From positions 1-64,000 of the forward strand of contig JAIXKR010000006.1 in NCBI GenBank assembly GCA_026932235.1: a stretch of DNA of 64,000 nt. Reading direction: 5' to 3'. This document shows positions 43,486 through 57,113 of the stretch, piece after piece. The stretch comes from Burkholderiales bacterium. Lineage in GTDB: Bacteria > Pseudomonadota > Gammaproteobacteria > Burkholderiales > Burkholderiaceae_C. Below the pieces are notes generated by a model that had not been told where the DNA came from, made no database searches, and saw nothing but the letters and a program-made list of their open reading frames with translations. The number at the start of each line of letters is the position of its first letter. Within the stretch, counting starts at the first letter, position 1. Both the position numbers and the translations under genes were made by a program.

Positions 43486-44160
43486 ATGGCGCGCCAGCCG
43501 CGACTCTCGCTGCCGGGCGTCGTGCACTGCCTGGAGCAGCGGGGGCACAACGGCGGCGCGATCGTGCGCGACGAGGCCGATGCCGAGCGTCTGCAGGAGA
43601 TCCTTCGCGAGGCCGCGCGCGAGCACCAGGTGACGCTGCATGCCTTCTCGCTGCTGCCCGCGCGCCTGCTCGTGCTGGCCACGCCGGACAGTGCCGAGGG
43701 CGTGAGCCGGATGATGCAGGCCATCGGCCGGCGGCATGCGGCGGCCTTCAACCGGCGCCACGGCCGCAGCGGAGCGCTCTGGGACGGGCGCTTCCGCTCG
43801 GCGCTGGTCGAGGACGGTGAGCCGACCCTGTGCGTCCTGCGCCTCATCGACGCCGACCCGGCCGGGGAGGGACAGCCGCCCTTGCGCGGCAACCGCGACC
43901 ATCGCAGCGGCGGCTCGCGCGACGCGGGGCTGGTCGATCCGCCGGCGTACTGGCAGCTCGGCAACACGCCCTTCGAGCGCGAGTCGCGCTATCGCGCGCT
44001 GCTCGCCGAACCGGTGCCCGCGGCCGAGCGCCGCGCCCTGCAGCGCGCGTTGACACGCAGCGCCGCCTACGGCTCGTCGGCCTTCGTCGCGCACATGGCA
44101 TTGCTGGCCGGCCGGGAACTGCAGCCCCGGCCGCGCGGGCGCCCGCCGAGCAGGCGCTGA
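43486..44160 (+). CDS. RAYT/Y1-transposase-like protein, catalytic motifs lost
   Basis: A 224-residue relative of REP-associated tyrosine transposases (IS200/Y1 fold). The backbone is clear: a WEGRF-like ALWDGRFRSALVEDGE (~97-112) and MMQAIGRRHAAAFNRRHGRSG (two segments, ~76-96). But the HUH metal motif, normally NHVH in a MPNHVHLL context, reads LPARLLVL (~57-64). The helix expected to hold the catalytic Tyr reads GRRHAAAFN, without any Tyr. The ORF is intact and starts 16 bp after dgt. Likely a domesticated DNA-binding protein or a late relic; not an active transposase by these criteria. Confidence 0.75.
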   Translation: MARQPRLSLPGVVHCLEQRGHNGGAIVRDEADAERLQEILREAAREHQVTLHAFSLLPARLLVLATPDSAEGVSRMMQAIGRRHAAAFNRRHGRSGALWDGRFRSALVEDGEPTLCVLRLIDADPAGEGQPPLRGNRDHRSGGSRDAGLVDPPAYWQLGNTPFERESRYRALLAEPVPAAERRALQRALTRSAAYGSSAFVAHMALLAGRELQPRPRGRPPSRR

Positions 44161-44183
44161 GCGGGTTGGCGATTGCGGGGCCG

Positions 44184-44195
44184 GCAGGCGCCTGC
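44184..44195. repeat. Perfect 12-bp palindrome after the RAYT-like gene
   Basis: GCAGGCGCCTGC, self-complementary, 24 bp after the stop. Could be a REP-like element or part of a terminator without T-run. Confidence 0.5.
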
Positions 44196-44257
44196 GTCAT
44201 ACGGGTCTCGGATCGGGCGGACTGTTGTCGGCCGCCGGAATCAGGTCCTCAGTGCAA

Positions 44258-44315
44258 CCTGACCCTAATAAATTGAGCCTAGAGAGTAATCGGTAATTTA
44301 AATAATCCTGACCCC
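44258..44315. repeat. AT-rich patch with direct CCTGACCC repeats, RAYT-associated type
   Basis: CCTGACCC at 44258-44265 and 44307-44314 in the same orientation, with an inverted pair TAAATT (44269-44274)/AATTTA (44295-44300) between them. The ~80 bp here is strikingly AT-rich for the window. Sequences of the form TGGGGTCAG next to AT-rich tails are common beside Y1/RAYT genes in proteobacteria (recollection), so this is probably a remnant of the element's recognition sites. Confidence 0.55.
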
Positions 44316-44327
44316 ATTTTATTTTCG

Positions 44328-44356
44328 TTGTGATCGATGCTGCACTGCGATAGGCT
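44328..44356 (+). promoter_or_regulatory. Candidate gltBD promoter
   Basis: TTGTGA (44328-44333), 17-bp spacer, TAGGCT (44351-44356). It directly abuts the AT-rich repeat patch, which may supply upstream promoter DNA. A GGAG at 44380-44383 serves the TTG start at 44390. Confidence 0.4.
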
Positions 44357-44389
44357 CACGCTCCCTTGCCGCCTCCGACGGAGTCCGCC

Positions 44390-49138
<4,749 letters not shown>

Positions 49139-49175
49139 ACCCCCGAAGACACGAAGACCCGAGGACCTCGAGCAC

Positions 49176-50654
49176 ATGGGCAAGATCACCGGCTTTCTCG
49201 AGTACGAGCGCCAGGACGAGGCGTACGAACCGGTCGCGCTGCGGCTGCAGAACTGGCGCGAGTTCGTGCACGGTCTGGATGCGAAGCAGGCACGCATCCA
49301 GGGCGCGCGCTGCATGGACTGCGGCACGCCCTTCTGCAACCACGGCTGTCCGGTCAACAACCTGATTCCGGACTTCAACGATCTCGTCTACCGCGATGAC
49401 TGGAAGCGCGCGATCGAGGTCCTGCACCGCACCAACAACTTCCCCGAGTTCACCGGCCGCATCTGTCCGGCGCCCTGCGAGGCGGCGTGCACGCTGAACT
49501 TCAACAGCGTGGCGGTGGGCATCAAGTCGATCGAGCACGCGATCATCGACCGCGCCTGGGCCGAAGGATGGGTGAGGCCGCAGCCGGCAGCGCACGCCAG
49601 CGGCAAGTCGGTGGCCATCGTCGGCTCCGGGCCGGCGGGCCTGGCGGCTGCGCAGCAGCTCGCGCGCGCCGGGCATGCGGTGACCGTGTTCGAGAAGAAC
49701 CGCCGCCCCGGCGGCCTGCTGCGCTACGGCATCCCCGACTTCAAGCTCGAGAAGCGGCACGTCGACCGCCGCGTCGAGCAGATGCAGGCCGAGGGCGTGG
49801 TCTTTCGCACCGGCGTGCGCATCGCGGCCCTTCCCGCCGACGCACGCATCCACGACGAATCGACGCAGACGCTCGCCGCCGCGGAACTGCTGAGCAGCTT
49901 CGACGCCGTGCTGCTGGCTGGCGGCGCCGAGCGCTCGCGCGACCTGCCCGCGCCGGGGCGCGAGCTCGCCGGCGTGCACTTCGCGATGGAGTTCCTGCCG
50001 CAGCAGAACGCCGCGCTGGCCGGCGAGAAGGTCAAGGGCCGCATCAGCGCCGCCGGCAAGCACGTCATCGTCATCGGCGGCGGCGACACCGGCAGCGACT
50101 GCGTGGGCACCAGCAACCGCCAGGGTGCCGCCAGCGTGACGCAGTTCGAGCTCATGCCGATGCCGCCCGAGCACGAGGACAAGGCGCAAACCTGGCCCTA
50201 CTGGCCCTACAAGCTGCGCACCAGTTCGAGCCACGAGGAAGGCTGCGCACGCGAGTTCGCGATCGCCACCAAGGCCTTCGTCGCCGGCAGCGGCAAGGCG
50301 CGCGGCCAGGTGGTGGCGCTGGAGACGGTGCAGGTGCGGTGGGAAGGCGGCCGCATGAGCGAGCTGCCCGACAGCCAACGCCGCTGGAAGGCTGACCTGG
50401 TGCTGCTGGCGATGGGCTTCACGGCGCCTGCCGCCGAGTTGCTCGAAGCCTTCGGCGTCGAACGTGACGGGCGCGGCAACGCGCGCGCCGGAACCGACGA
50501 CGCGCAGGGTTACCGCACGAATGCGGCCAAGGTCTTCGCCGCCGGCGACATGCGCCGCGGCCAGAGCCTCGTGGTGTGGGCGATCCGCGAAGGCAGGCAG
50601 GCCGCACGGGCGATCGATGCGTTCCTGATGGGACACAGCCTGCTGCCGCGCTGA
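49176..50654 (+). CDS. gltD: Glutamate synthase (NADPH) small subunit
   Basis: Flavoprotein (492 residues) that takes electrons from NADPH and passes them to GltB. N-terminal iron-sulfur domain with [17 protein letters not shown] and [14 protein letters not shown] loop [15 protein letters not shown], and NADPH loop [12 protein letters not shown]. The final [21 protein letters not shown] is a family hallmark. Directly behind gltB with a 37-bp gap. Confidence 0.97.
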   Translation: MGKITGFLEYERQDEAYEPVALRLQNWREFVHGLDAKQARIQGARCMDCGTPFCNHGCPVNNLIPDFNDLVYRDDWKRAIEVLHRTNNFPEFTGRICPAPCEAACTLNFNSVAVGIKSIEHAIIDRAWAEGWVRPQPAAHASGKSVAIVGSGPAGLAAAQQLARAGHAVTVFEKNRRPGGLLRYGIPDFKLEKRHVDRRVEQMQAEGVVFRTGVRIAALPADARIHDESTQTLAAAELLSSFDAVLLAGGAERSRDLPAPGRELAGVHFAMEFLPQQNAALAGEKVKGRISAAGKHVIVIGGGDTGSDCVGTSNRQGAASVTQFELMPMPPEHEDKAQTWPYWPYKLRTSSSHEEGCAREFAIATKAFVAGSGKARGQVVALETVQVRWEGGRMSELPDSQRRWKADLVLLAMGFTAPAAELLEAFGVERDGRGNARAGTDDAQGYRTNAAKVFAAGDMRRGQSLVVWAIREGRQAARAIDAFLMGHSLLPR

Positions 50655-50748
50655 GGCGGCGCACGGGCGCGCGCCGCAGCCGTCGCGCCCGCCGTGCGAG
50701 AATCGTCCGCAGTCCCTCACACGTGGCCGCTGGGCCGCGCCTGCCGGC

Positions 50749-51564
50749 TTGAAGTCCGACGCCTTCATCGAGATCGACCACGTCACCTTCGGTTACGACG
50801 AGCGGCGCACGATCCTCTCGGATCTGAGTCTGCGCTTCATGCGCGGCAAGGTGACGGCGGTTCTGGGCGGATCGGGCTGCGGCAAGACGACGCTGCTGCG
50901 CCTCATCGGCGGCGTGCACGGCGTGAACAAGGGTCGCGTGCTCTTCGACGGCGAGGTCGTGAACGCGCATGACCGCGCCCAGCTCTACCGGCTGCGTCGG
51001 CGCCTGGGCATGCTGTTCCAGTTCGGCGCCCTCTTCACCGACCTGAGCGTGTTCGACAACGTCGCCTTCCCGCTGCGCGAGATGACCAATCTCTCGGAGC
51101 CGATGGTGCGCGACATCGTGCTCATGAAGCTCGATGCCGTGGGCCTGCGCGGCGCCGCGGGGCTGAAGATCAGCGAGGTCTCGGGCGGCATGGCGCGCCG
51201 CATCGCGCTCGCGCGTGCGATCGCGCTCGACCCCGAGCTCATCATGTACGACGAGCCCTTCGCGGGCCTCGACCTCGTCAGCATGGGGGTCGCGGCCAAG
51301 CTCATCCGCACGCTCAACGACGTCACCGGCTCGACCTCGCTCGTGATCTCGCACGATGTGCCGCAGTGCATGGCGATCAGCGACTGGGTGGTGCTGCTCG
51401 CCGCGGGCGGGCGCCTCGTCGCCGAAGGCACGCCGGCGGAGCTGATGGCGTCGACCGACGCCGAGGTGCGCCAGTTCGTCCGCGGCGAGCCCGACGGGCC
51501 GGTCAAGTTCCACTATCCCGCGCCGACGATCGCCGCGGACTTCGGCGTGGAGGCGGTGCGCTGA
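50749..51564 (+). CDS. mlaF: Phospholipid ABC transporter ATP-binding protein MlaF
   Basis: ATPase of the MlaFEDB inner-membrane complex that moves phospholipids between the membranes. The 271-residue protein has Walker A GGSGCGKTT (~41-49), signature SGGMARR, Walker B LIMYDEPF, and switch His in ISHDVPQ. The C-terminal tail contacts MlaB-like partners in related systems. The start is TTG at 50749 (KSDAFIEIDHVTF); no ATG fits. First of six genes; its TGA overlaps the mlaE ATG. Confidence 0.95.
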   Translation: MKSDAFIEIDHVTFGYDERRTILSDLSLRFMRGKVTAVLGGSGCGKTTLLRLIGGVHGVNKGRVLFDGEVVNAHDRAQLYRLRRRLGMLFQFGALFTDLSVFDNVAFPLREMTNLSEPMVRDIVLMKLDAVGLRGAAGLKISEVSGGMARRIALARAIALDPELIMYDEPFAGLDLVSMGVAAKLIRTLNDVTGSTSLVISHDVPQCMAISDWVVLLAAGGRLVAEGTPAELMASTDAEVRQFVRGEPDGPVKFHYPAPTIAADFGVEAVR

Positions 51565-52346
51565 TGGACTTCGTCGCGCTGCTGGGGGCGCGGGCGCTCG
51601 CGACCCTGCGCGGCTGGGGCCGCGCCGCGCTCTTCTTCGCCGACCTGCTGGGCGCACTGCTGCCCGCACTGCGCCGCTTCGACCTCGTGGTGGCACAGAT
51701 CCACGCCATCGGCAACCGCTCGCTGGTCATCATCCTCGCATCGGGCACGGCGGTGGGCTTCGTGCTCGCGCTGCAGCTCTACAACACGCTCATCACCTTC
51801 GGCGCCGCGGAGTCGCTGGGCCTCGTCGTCAACCTCTCGCTGGTGCGCGAGCTCGGACCGGTGGTGGCGGCGCTGCTCTTCGCCGGCCGCGCCGGCACCT
51901 CGCTCACCGCCGAGATCGGCCTCATGAAGGCCGGCGAGCAGCTCGCGGCGCTCGAGCTGATGGCCATCGAGCCGCGCCAGCGTGTGCTCGCCCCGCGCCT
52001 GTGGGCCGGCATGATCGCGATGCCCCTGCTGGCGATCCTGTTCTCGGCCGTCGGCATCCTCGGCGCCTGGCTGGTGGCCGTGGGACTGATCGGCATCGAT
52101 GCGGGCAACTTCTGGGCCACTCAGCAGAACGGCGTCGACGTCTGGCGCGACGTCGGCAACGGCGTCGTCAAGAGCGCCGTCTTCGGCGTCATCTGCACCG
52201 CGGTCGCGCTCTATCAGGGCTACGAGACCGAGGCCACGCCCGAGGGCGTGGCCTACGCGACCACGCGCACGGTGGTGATCTCGTCGCTGGGCGTGCTCGG
52301 CATGGACTTCATCCTCACCGCGCTGATGTTCTCCACCGGCCGCTGA
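51564..52346 (+). CDS. mlaE: Phospholipid ABC transporter permease MlaE
   Basis: A 260-residue permease with about five membrane segments. Signature GRAGTSLTAEIGLMKAGEQL with the family's conserved Glu is present, as are LSLVRELGPVVAALLFAG and the C-terminal SSLGVLGMDFILTALMF. Its start shares a base with the mlaF stop. Confidence 0.96.
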   Translation: MDFVALLGARALATLRGWGRAALFFADLLGALLPALRRFDLVVAQIHAIGNRSLVIILASGTAVGFVLALQLYNTLITFGAAESLGLVVNLSLVRELGPVVAALLFAGRAGTSLTAEIGLMKAGEQLAALELMAIEPRQRVLAPRLWAGMIAMPLLAILFSAVGILGAWLVAVGLIGIDAGNFWATQQNGVDVWRDVGNGVVKSAVFGVICTAVALYQGYETEATPEGVAYATTRTVVISSLGVLGMDFILTALMFSTGR

Positions 52347-52363
52347 GCCCAGGGAGTGAACGA

Positions 52364-52846
52364 ATGACGAAGAGAAACATCGAGATCCTGGTCGGCCTGT
52401 TCGTGCTCCTGGGTCTGCTGGCGCTGGTGTTCGTGGCGCTGAAGGCGGCCAACCTGACCAGCTTCAGCAACGGTGCCACCTACGTGCTGACGGCGCGCTT
52501 CGACAACATCGGCGGCCTCAAGGTGCGCGCCCCGGTGCGCAGCGCCGGCGTCGTCGTCGGCCGCGTGACGTCGATCGTGCTCGACCCCAAGACCTATCAG
52601 GGCGTGGTGACCCTGGCGGTCGAAGAGCGCTTCAGGTTTCCGCAGGACTCGGCGGCCAAGATCCTCACCGCGGGGCTGCTCGGCGACCAGTACATCGGGC
52701 TCGAGCCCGGCGGCGACGATGCCGACCTGGCACCCGGCGCCAACATCGCGCAGACGCAGTCGGCGGTGGTGCTCGAGAACCTGATCGGGCAGTTCCTCAC
52801 CGGCCGCGCGGCCGAGGCGGGCACCGCGCCGGAGGCGCCGAAGTGA
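52364..52846 (+). CDS. mlaD: MCE-domain phospholipid transport protein MlaD
   Basis: A 160-residue protein with one N-terminal transmembrane helix (ILVGLFVLLGLLALVFVALKA, ~8-28) and one MCE domain (FDNIGGLKVRAPVRSAGVVVGRV), which forms a hexameric periplasmic ring. Preceded by AGGGAG. Ends with an Ala/Glu/Pro tail. Confidence 0.96.
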   Translation: MTKRNIEILVGLFVLLGLLALVFVALKAANLTSFSNGATYVLTARFDNIGGLKVRAPVRSAGVVVGRVTSIVLDPKTYQGVVTLAVEERFRFPQDSAAKILTAGLLGDQYIGLEPGGDDADLAPGANIAQTQSAVVLENLIGQFLTGRAAEAGTAPEAPK

Positions 52847-53664
52847 CGATGGTCGCGCGCGCACGACGGGCCGCGCGGGCGCTGCGCGCCACCGCTGCCG
52901 CTGCGACGACGGCGTCGTTGCTGCTGGCCGGCGGTTGCGCCAGCGTTGCGGCGGACGCGACGCCAGGGGCGAGCGCCGTTGCCGCGCCCGGGCTTCCAGC
53001 GCCGAATGCGGTGGACCCGTGGGAGCGCTGGAACCGCAAGGTCTTCGCCTTCAACGAGGCGATCGACGAGGCCATTCTCGCTCCCGTCGCGCGCGCCTGG
53101 CGCGAGCACGTGCCGCAATTGCTCCGCGCCGGGGTGTCGAACTTCTTCGGCAACGTCGGCGACGTCTGGTCGATGGTCAATCACCTGCTGCAGGGCAAGG
53201 TCGGAAGCGGCATGGAGATGGGCATGCGGGTGCTCAGCAACACCCTCTTCGGTCTCGGCGGCATTCTCGATCCGGCCACGGAAATGCGGCTGCCGCGCCG
53301 CAGCGAGGACTTCGGGCAGACGCTGGGCGTCTGGGGGATGCCGCCCGGGCCGTACGTGGTCCTGCCCTTCCTCGGGCCGTCCTCGCTGCGCGATGCCGTC
53401 GGCGTGCCGCTGGACCGCTACGCCAGCGCACCCTCGGTCTACATCGACGTCGACGCCTACGCCGCGACGGCGCTCGAGATCGTCAACGTGCGTGCCGAAC
53501 TGCTGTCGACGACGCAGCTCGTCGGCGAGGTGGCGCTCGACAAGTACGGTTTCATGCGCGACGCCTACCTCGCGCGGCGGCGCGATCTCGTCCACGACGG
53601 CGCGGCGCCGCTGGAGAAGTTCGAGGACGACTTCGACGACCCGCCGCCCGAGGCCGGCAAGTGA
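52843..53664 (+). CDS. mlaA: Outer-membrane lipoprotein MlaA (VacJ)
   Basis: Removes mislocalised phospholipids from the outer leaflet of the outer membrane, working with a porin and handing lipid to MlaC. Signal peptide with lipobox LAGGC (~28-32), DPWERWNRKVFAFN and the later MPPGPYVVLPFLGPSSLRDA motif are typical. 273 residues. GTG at 52843 overlaps the mlaD stop; ATG at 52849 is an alternative. In Gammaproteobacteria mlaA is usually separate from mlaFEDCB; in Burkholderiales it is often in the operon as here. Confidence 0.95.
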   Translation: MTMVARARRAARALRATAAAATTASLLLAGGCASVAADATPGASAVAAPGLPAPNAVDPWERWNRKVFAFNEAIDEAILAPVARAWREHVPQLLRAGVSNFFGNVGDVWSMVNHLLQGKVGSGMEMGMRVLSNTLFGLGGILDPATEMRLPRRSEDFGQTLGVWGMPPGPYVVLPFLGPSSLRDAVGVPLDRYASAPSVYIDVDAYAATALEIVNVRAELLSTTQLVGEVALDKYGFMRDAYLARRRDLVHDGAAPLEKFEDDFDDPPPEAGK

Positions 53665-53834
53665 CGCGTGTCGGTGCGCGTGGGCACCAACGGAAACGAA
53701 CGAGACCGATCTCGCACGCAAGGCGGCTGCCCGCAGGGCCGGTTGTCCTTGTGCACCGCGAACCCGGCGGCAGCGTTGAGGTCTCATGATCACCCGCACG
53801 CCCGTGCCGGGCGTGCACCAAGGAGAGAACGACG

Positions 53835-54446
53835 ATGTGGAAGAAGCTGCTGGCCTCGACCTGCCTGGCGCTGGTGATGGGGGCGCCCGCGCTGGCGCAG
53901 GGCACGCCCGACGCGCTCGTGAAGCAGATCTCCGGCGAGGTCCTCGACGCCGTCAAGGCCGATCCGGCGCTGCAGGCGGGCAAGGTCGAGCAGATCATCC
54001 AGCTGGTCGACGCCAAGGTCATGCCCCACGTGAACTTCGAGGTCATGACGCGCTCGGCCGTCGGCCCGCAGTGGCGCCAGGCGTCGGCCGAGCAGCGCGC
54101 GAAGCTGCAGGCCGAGTTCAAGTCGCTGCTCGTGCGCGTCTACTCGGGCGCGCTCACCGAGATCAAGGATCAGACGGTCGAGACCACGAAGACCTTGCCG
54201 GTGCCGCAGAGTACGCAGGTGGTCGTGCAGAGCGAGGTGCGCGGCAAGGGCGAGCCGATCAAGCTCGACTACCGGCTCGACAAGTACGCCGACGCCTGGA
54301 AGATCATCGACGTCAACGTCGGCGGCATCTGGCTGGTGACGAGCTACCGCTCGCAGTTCGCCCCCGAGCTGAGCAAGGGCGGCATCGACGGACTCATCGG
54401 CGCGCTGGTCGAGCGCAACAAGACCGCGGCCGCGGCCAAGAGCTGA
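53835..54446 (+). CDS. mlaC: Periplasmic phospholipid-binding protein MlaC
   Basis: A 203-residue shuttle between MlaA and MlaD. Signal peptide MWKKLLASTCLALVMGAPALA; MlaC fold with MPHVNFEVMTRSAVGPQWRQA and WKIIDVNVGGIWLVTSYRSQF. Preceded by AAGGAGAG. A 170-bp gap separates it from mlaA and holds no recognisable gene. Confidence 0.96.
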   Translation: MWKKLLASTCLALVMGAPALAQGTPDALVKQISGEVLDAVKADPALQAGKVEQIIQLVDAKVMPHVNFEVMTRSAVGPQWRQASAEQRAKLQAEFKSLLVRVYSGALTEIKDQTVETTKTLPVPQSTQVVVQSEVRGKGEPIKLDYRLDKYADAWKIIDVNVGGIWLVTSYRSQFAPELSKGGIDGLIGALVERNKTAAAAKS

Positions 54447-54456
54447 GCCGCGGGGA

Positions 54457-54771
54457 ATGGCCGCGATGAAGACCTTCGCGCTGCCGGCCGAGGCCACGCT
54501 GGCGCAGGCGCGCGCGCTCGAAGTCGAGATCGAAGCCGCTCTGGCCGCCGCGGACTCCGACGGCCTGTGCCTGGACGCCTCGGCGCTGGCGGAGTTCGAC
54601 ACCTCGGCGATCGCCCTGCTGCTGCACGCGCGCCGTGCCGCGGCGGCACGCGCGCTGCCGTTGCGCTTGCGCGCCGCGCCGGCCAAGCTGCGCGAACTGG
54701 CGCGGCTCTACGGCGTGCAGGCGCTGCTTCCGTCGGGCGACGAGGGCAGCGCCTCCGGCTGCACGGCCTAG
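54457..54771 (+). CDS. mlaB: STAS-domain protein MlaB
   Basis: A 104-residue STAS protein that binds MlaF and stabilises the transporter. The STAS core is seen in LCLDASALAEFDTSAIALLLHARR. Starts 10 bp after mlaC. ATG at 54466 (MKTFALPAE) is an alternative to 54457. The last 4 bp overlap the convergent beta-helix gene. Confidence 0.9.
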   Translation: MAAMKTFALPAEATLAQARALEVEIEAALAAADSDGLCLDASALAEFDTSAIALLLHARRAAAARALPLRLRAAPAKLRELARLYGVQALLPSGDEGSASGCTA

Positions 54772-55775
54772 GCGTCGCGGCAGCGCGGGGCGCAGGGCGG
54801 GTCCGGCAGCGGAGGCAGGACCGCGGTCGCCGGCAGCAGCCGGTTGCCGCCCTCGGGCCGGCCCCAGCTCCCGTCCACGACGGGCCCGGCGAAGCGGTTG
54901 TTGCGCAAAGCCAGCCCACTGTCCGCGGGCAGCCGCTCGGGCCAGTGGCGGACGAAGAAGGCCGGCTCGGCGCCCTCGTTGACCCCGAGGTTGTCCTCGA
55001 ACCACAGCTGGCTCGCGGCGTGCGGTTGCCCTTCGGCGCCGAAGGCGACCAGCGCCTGGTTCTGCGCCCGCGCGCTCTTGCCGAGGACGTTGCCGCGCAC
55101 GCAGGCCAGGCCGCCGTTGGGCAGGTCGATCTGGTACGAGGCCGCGCCCTCCTCGCCGTCGACGAGCCGGTTGCAGAGGATCTCGCTCGCCGCGGCGCGC
55201 GACTTCAGCAGGTGACCGCGCCAGCCGCCCGAGAAGTGGCTGTGGCGCACGCGCAGGCGCGCGATGCGCCCGACGTAGAGCAGGTGGTGCAGCATGCCCT
55301 CGTGCCGCGGCGCCTGCCCGAATGCGCAGTCGTCGATGTCCAGTTCGGCATCGTCGCGGCCGGCCGAGAGCAGCCCCATCTCGTTGTCGAAGAAGCCGCA
55401 GCGCCGCAGCGCGAGCCGCCCGCGCTCGAAGCGGATCCCGGCGCCGTTTCCCGCGGGCACGCGTGCACCGCGGAACTCCAGGCCCTCGATCTCGATCCGG
55501 CCGCCGCGTACGACGAGCAAGGCCTTGCCCTCGACCTGCGCACCTTGCGCCAGCAGCACGGCGCGGCCTTCGGCGGCGCGCACCGTCAGCCGCGAATGCG
55601 CGATCAGCGCCGCTTGGCCGCAGTGCTCGCCGGGGTCGAGCTCGACCGTGTCGCCGTCCTGCGCGCGCGCGAGCACCTCGTGCAGGCTCTGTCCCCGGCG
55701 CACGCGCAGCGTGCGCGCGCGTGCCGCGGACAACGCAGCCAGGAGCGGCAGGGCCACGGCGTCGCGACGCCTCAT
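54768..55775 (-). CDS. Exported right-handed beta-helix protein, paralogue A
   Basis: A 335-residue protein with an N-terminal signal-like segment (ALPLLAALSAARARTL), then repeated short strands typical of pectate-lyase-like beta helices (SLHEVLARAQDGDTVELDPG; IEIEGLEFRGAR; RLALRRCGFFDNEMG; IDLPNGGLACVRGNVLG). It shares GLEFRGAR, NGAGIR, HLLYVGRI and IDLPNGGLA, in the same order, with the gene just upstream, so the two are tandem paralogues. No polysaccharide lyase active site can be claimed. Converges on the mla operon with 4-bp overlap. Confidence 0.75.
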   Translation of the reverse strand: MRRRDAVALPLLAALSAARARTLRVRRGQSLHEVLARAQDGDTVELDPGEHCGQAALIAHSRLTVRAAEGRAVLLAQGAQVEGKALLVVRGGRIEIEGLEFRGARVPAGNGAGIRFERGRLALRRCGFFDNEMGLLSAGRDDAELDIDDCAFGQAPRHEGMLHHLLYVGRIARLRVRHSHFSGGWRGHLLKSRAAASEILCNRLVDGEEGAASYQIDLPNGGLACVRGNVLGKSARAQNQALVAFGAEGQPHAASQLWFEDNLGVNEGAEPAFFVRHWPERLPADSGLALRNNRFAGPVVDGSWGRPEGGNRLLPATAVLPPLPDPPCAPRCRDA

Positions 55776-55803
55776 GGGTGCTCTTCGCGGATCGTCGGCA
55801 CCG

Positions 55804-57009
55804 CTACTGCACGGCGCCCGGGGACCAGGCCTTGGGCGGCGCGATCGGCTGCGTTCCGCGCGGCAGCCTGAACTGCGCCGTCGGCTGCAGGGACTCGCCG
55901 CCGCCCTGGCCTGCGGGTGCGGCGACACCACGCCAGCCCGAGGCCTCGGTGAGTTCGAAGTCGAGCGTGTAGATGCTGTTCACGGCCCGTCGACGCAAGG
56001 CCCAGACGTTGCCTGTGAATTCACCCCTGGAAAAGGGGCTCAGCAGCCCCAGGCCAAGCGTCACGTTGTTCACCAGCTTGACCTCGGTGTCCGCGGGCAG
56101 CCGGTCGCGGAAGACGCGCACGAACCAGCTCGGCGGCCACGGGTTGCCGACCATGGTGTTGTGCGCCAGGTAGAGGCCGCTTCGCGGCCAGGGGTTGCCC
56201 TCTGCGCCGTAGGCGAGCATCACCGGGTTCTGCCCCTTGGCGCCCTGCCCGATGACGTTGCCGATGATCCAGGCCAGGCCGCCGTTGGGCAGGTCGATCT
56301 CGTAGGACGCCTCGCCCTCCTGGCCGTCGTAGATCAGGTTGTAGGTGATGCGGCTTTCGCGCGCGCGGCTCTTCACCAGGTGGCCCTCGAAGCCGCTGTA
56401 GAAGCGGCTGCCGCGCAGCGTGAAGCGCCCGATGCGGCCAACGTAGAGCAGATGGGGCAGCCCGCCTTCGATGCGCGGCGCGAGGCCGAATTCGCTGTCC
56501 TCGACGACGAGTTCGGCGCTCTCGTCGTTGCTGCTGATGATGCCGACCTCGTTGTCGAGGAAGATGCTGTCGCGCACCGTGAGCCGGCCGCGCTCGTGCC
56601 GGATTCCGGCGCCGTTGGCGTCCTCGGAGCGCGCGCCGCGAAACTCCAGTCCCTCCACCGTCACCTCGCCGCCGCGCACGACGAGGATCGCCTTGCGTTC
56701 GGCCAGCGGCCCCTTGGCCTGCAGCAGCGGCCGCCCGGCCACCGCGCGAATCACCAGCCGCTGCTGCGTGACGACGCCTTGCTGACCCTCGTAGGTTCCG
56801 GGCATGAGGGCGATGGTGTCGCCGTCGACGGCCTGCGCCAGCGCCTGTTGCAGCGTCATCGAGGGCGCCTTCGGCCCGACGAGCAGCGTCTCGGCGCGTG
56901 CAGCCGCTGTGAGCGCGCCCGTGAGCAGGGCGAATACGGCGCATGCGGCGCATGCGGCGCGTGCGGCCGGAGCCGGGCGCGGGTGCGGTTTCGGCGCAGG
57001 AGGGGCCAT
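55804..57009 (-). CDS. Exported right-handed beta-helix protein, paralogue B
   Basis: A 401-residue paralogue of the downstream gene, with a longer C-terminal part (~300-401). A long Pro/Ala/Arg-rich n-region and hydrophobic core precede an ARAETLLV cleavage-like site near residue 38-40. The helix region begins SMTLQQALAQAVDGDTIALMPGTYEG and includes VEGLEFRGARSEDANGAGIRHERGR (seen as consecutive segments). It starts at the ATG at 57009 and is separated by 28 bp from paralogue A, suggesting one transcript. Function unknown. Confidence 0.75.
   Translation of the reverse strand: MAPPAPKPHPRPAPAARAACAACAVFALLTGALTAAARAETLLVGPKAPSMTLQQALAQAVDGDTIALMPGTYEGQQGVVTQQRLVIRAVAGRPLLQAKGPLAERKAILVVRGGEVTVEGLEFRGARSEDANGAGIRHERGRLTVRDSIFLDNEVGIISSNDESAELVVEDSEFGLAPRIEGGLPHLLYVGRIGRFTLRGSRFYSGFEGHLVKSRARESRITYNLIYDGQEGEASYEIDLPNGGLAWIIGNVIGQGAKGQNPVMLAYGAEGNPWPRSGLYLAHNTMVGNPWPPSWFVRVFRDRLPADTEVKLVNNVTLGLGLLSPFSRGEFTGNVWALRRRAVNSIYTLDFELTEASGWRGVAAPAGQGGGESLQPTAQFRLPRGTQPIAPPKAWSPGAVQ
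56941..56967. repeat. 9-bp tandem repeats in the signal-peptide region of paralogue B
   Basis: GCATGCGGC, GCATGCGGC, GCGTGCGGC in tandem, coding Ala-Ala-Cys/Ala-Cys-Ala units on the minus strand. In-frame. Confidence 0.8.
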
Positions 57010-57113
57010 GGGCCGATTCTGACCGGCTTTGGCGCCGTGGCTGCGGGCGGCGCATCCCGCATCCGCGGTGTGGTCGCGATGGCGGGACCGCAGTCGACTT
57101 GCGATGCGTCGGG

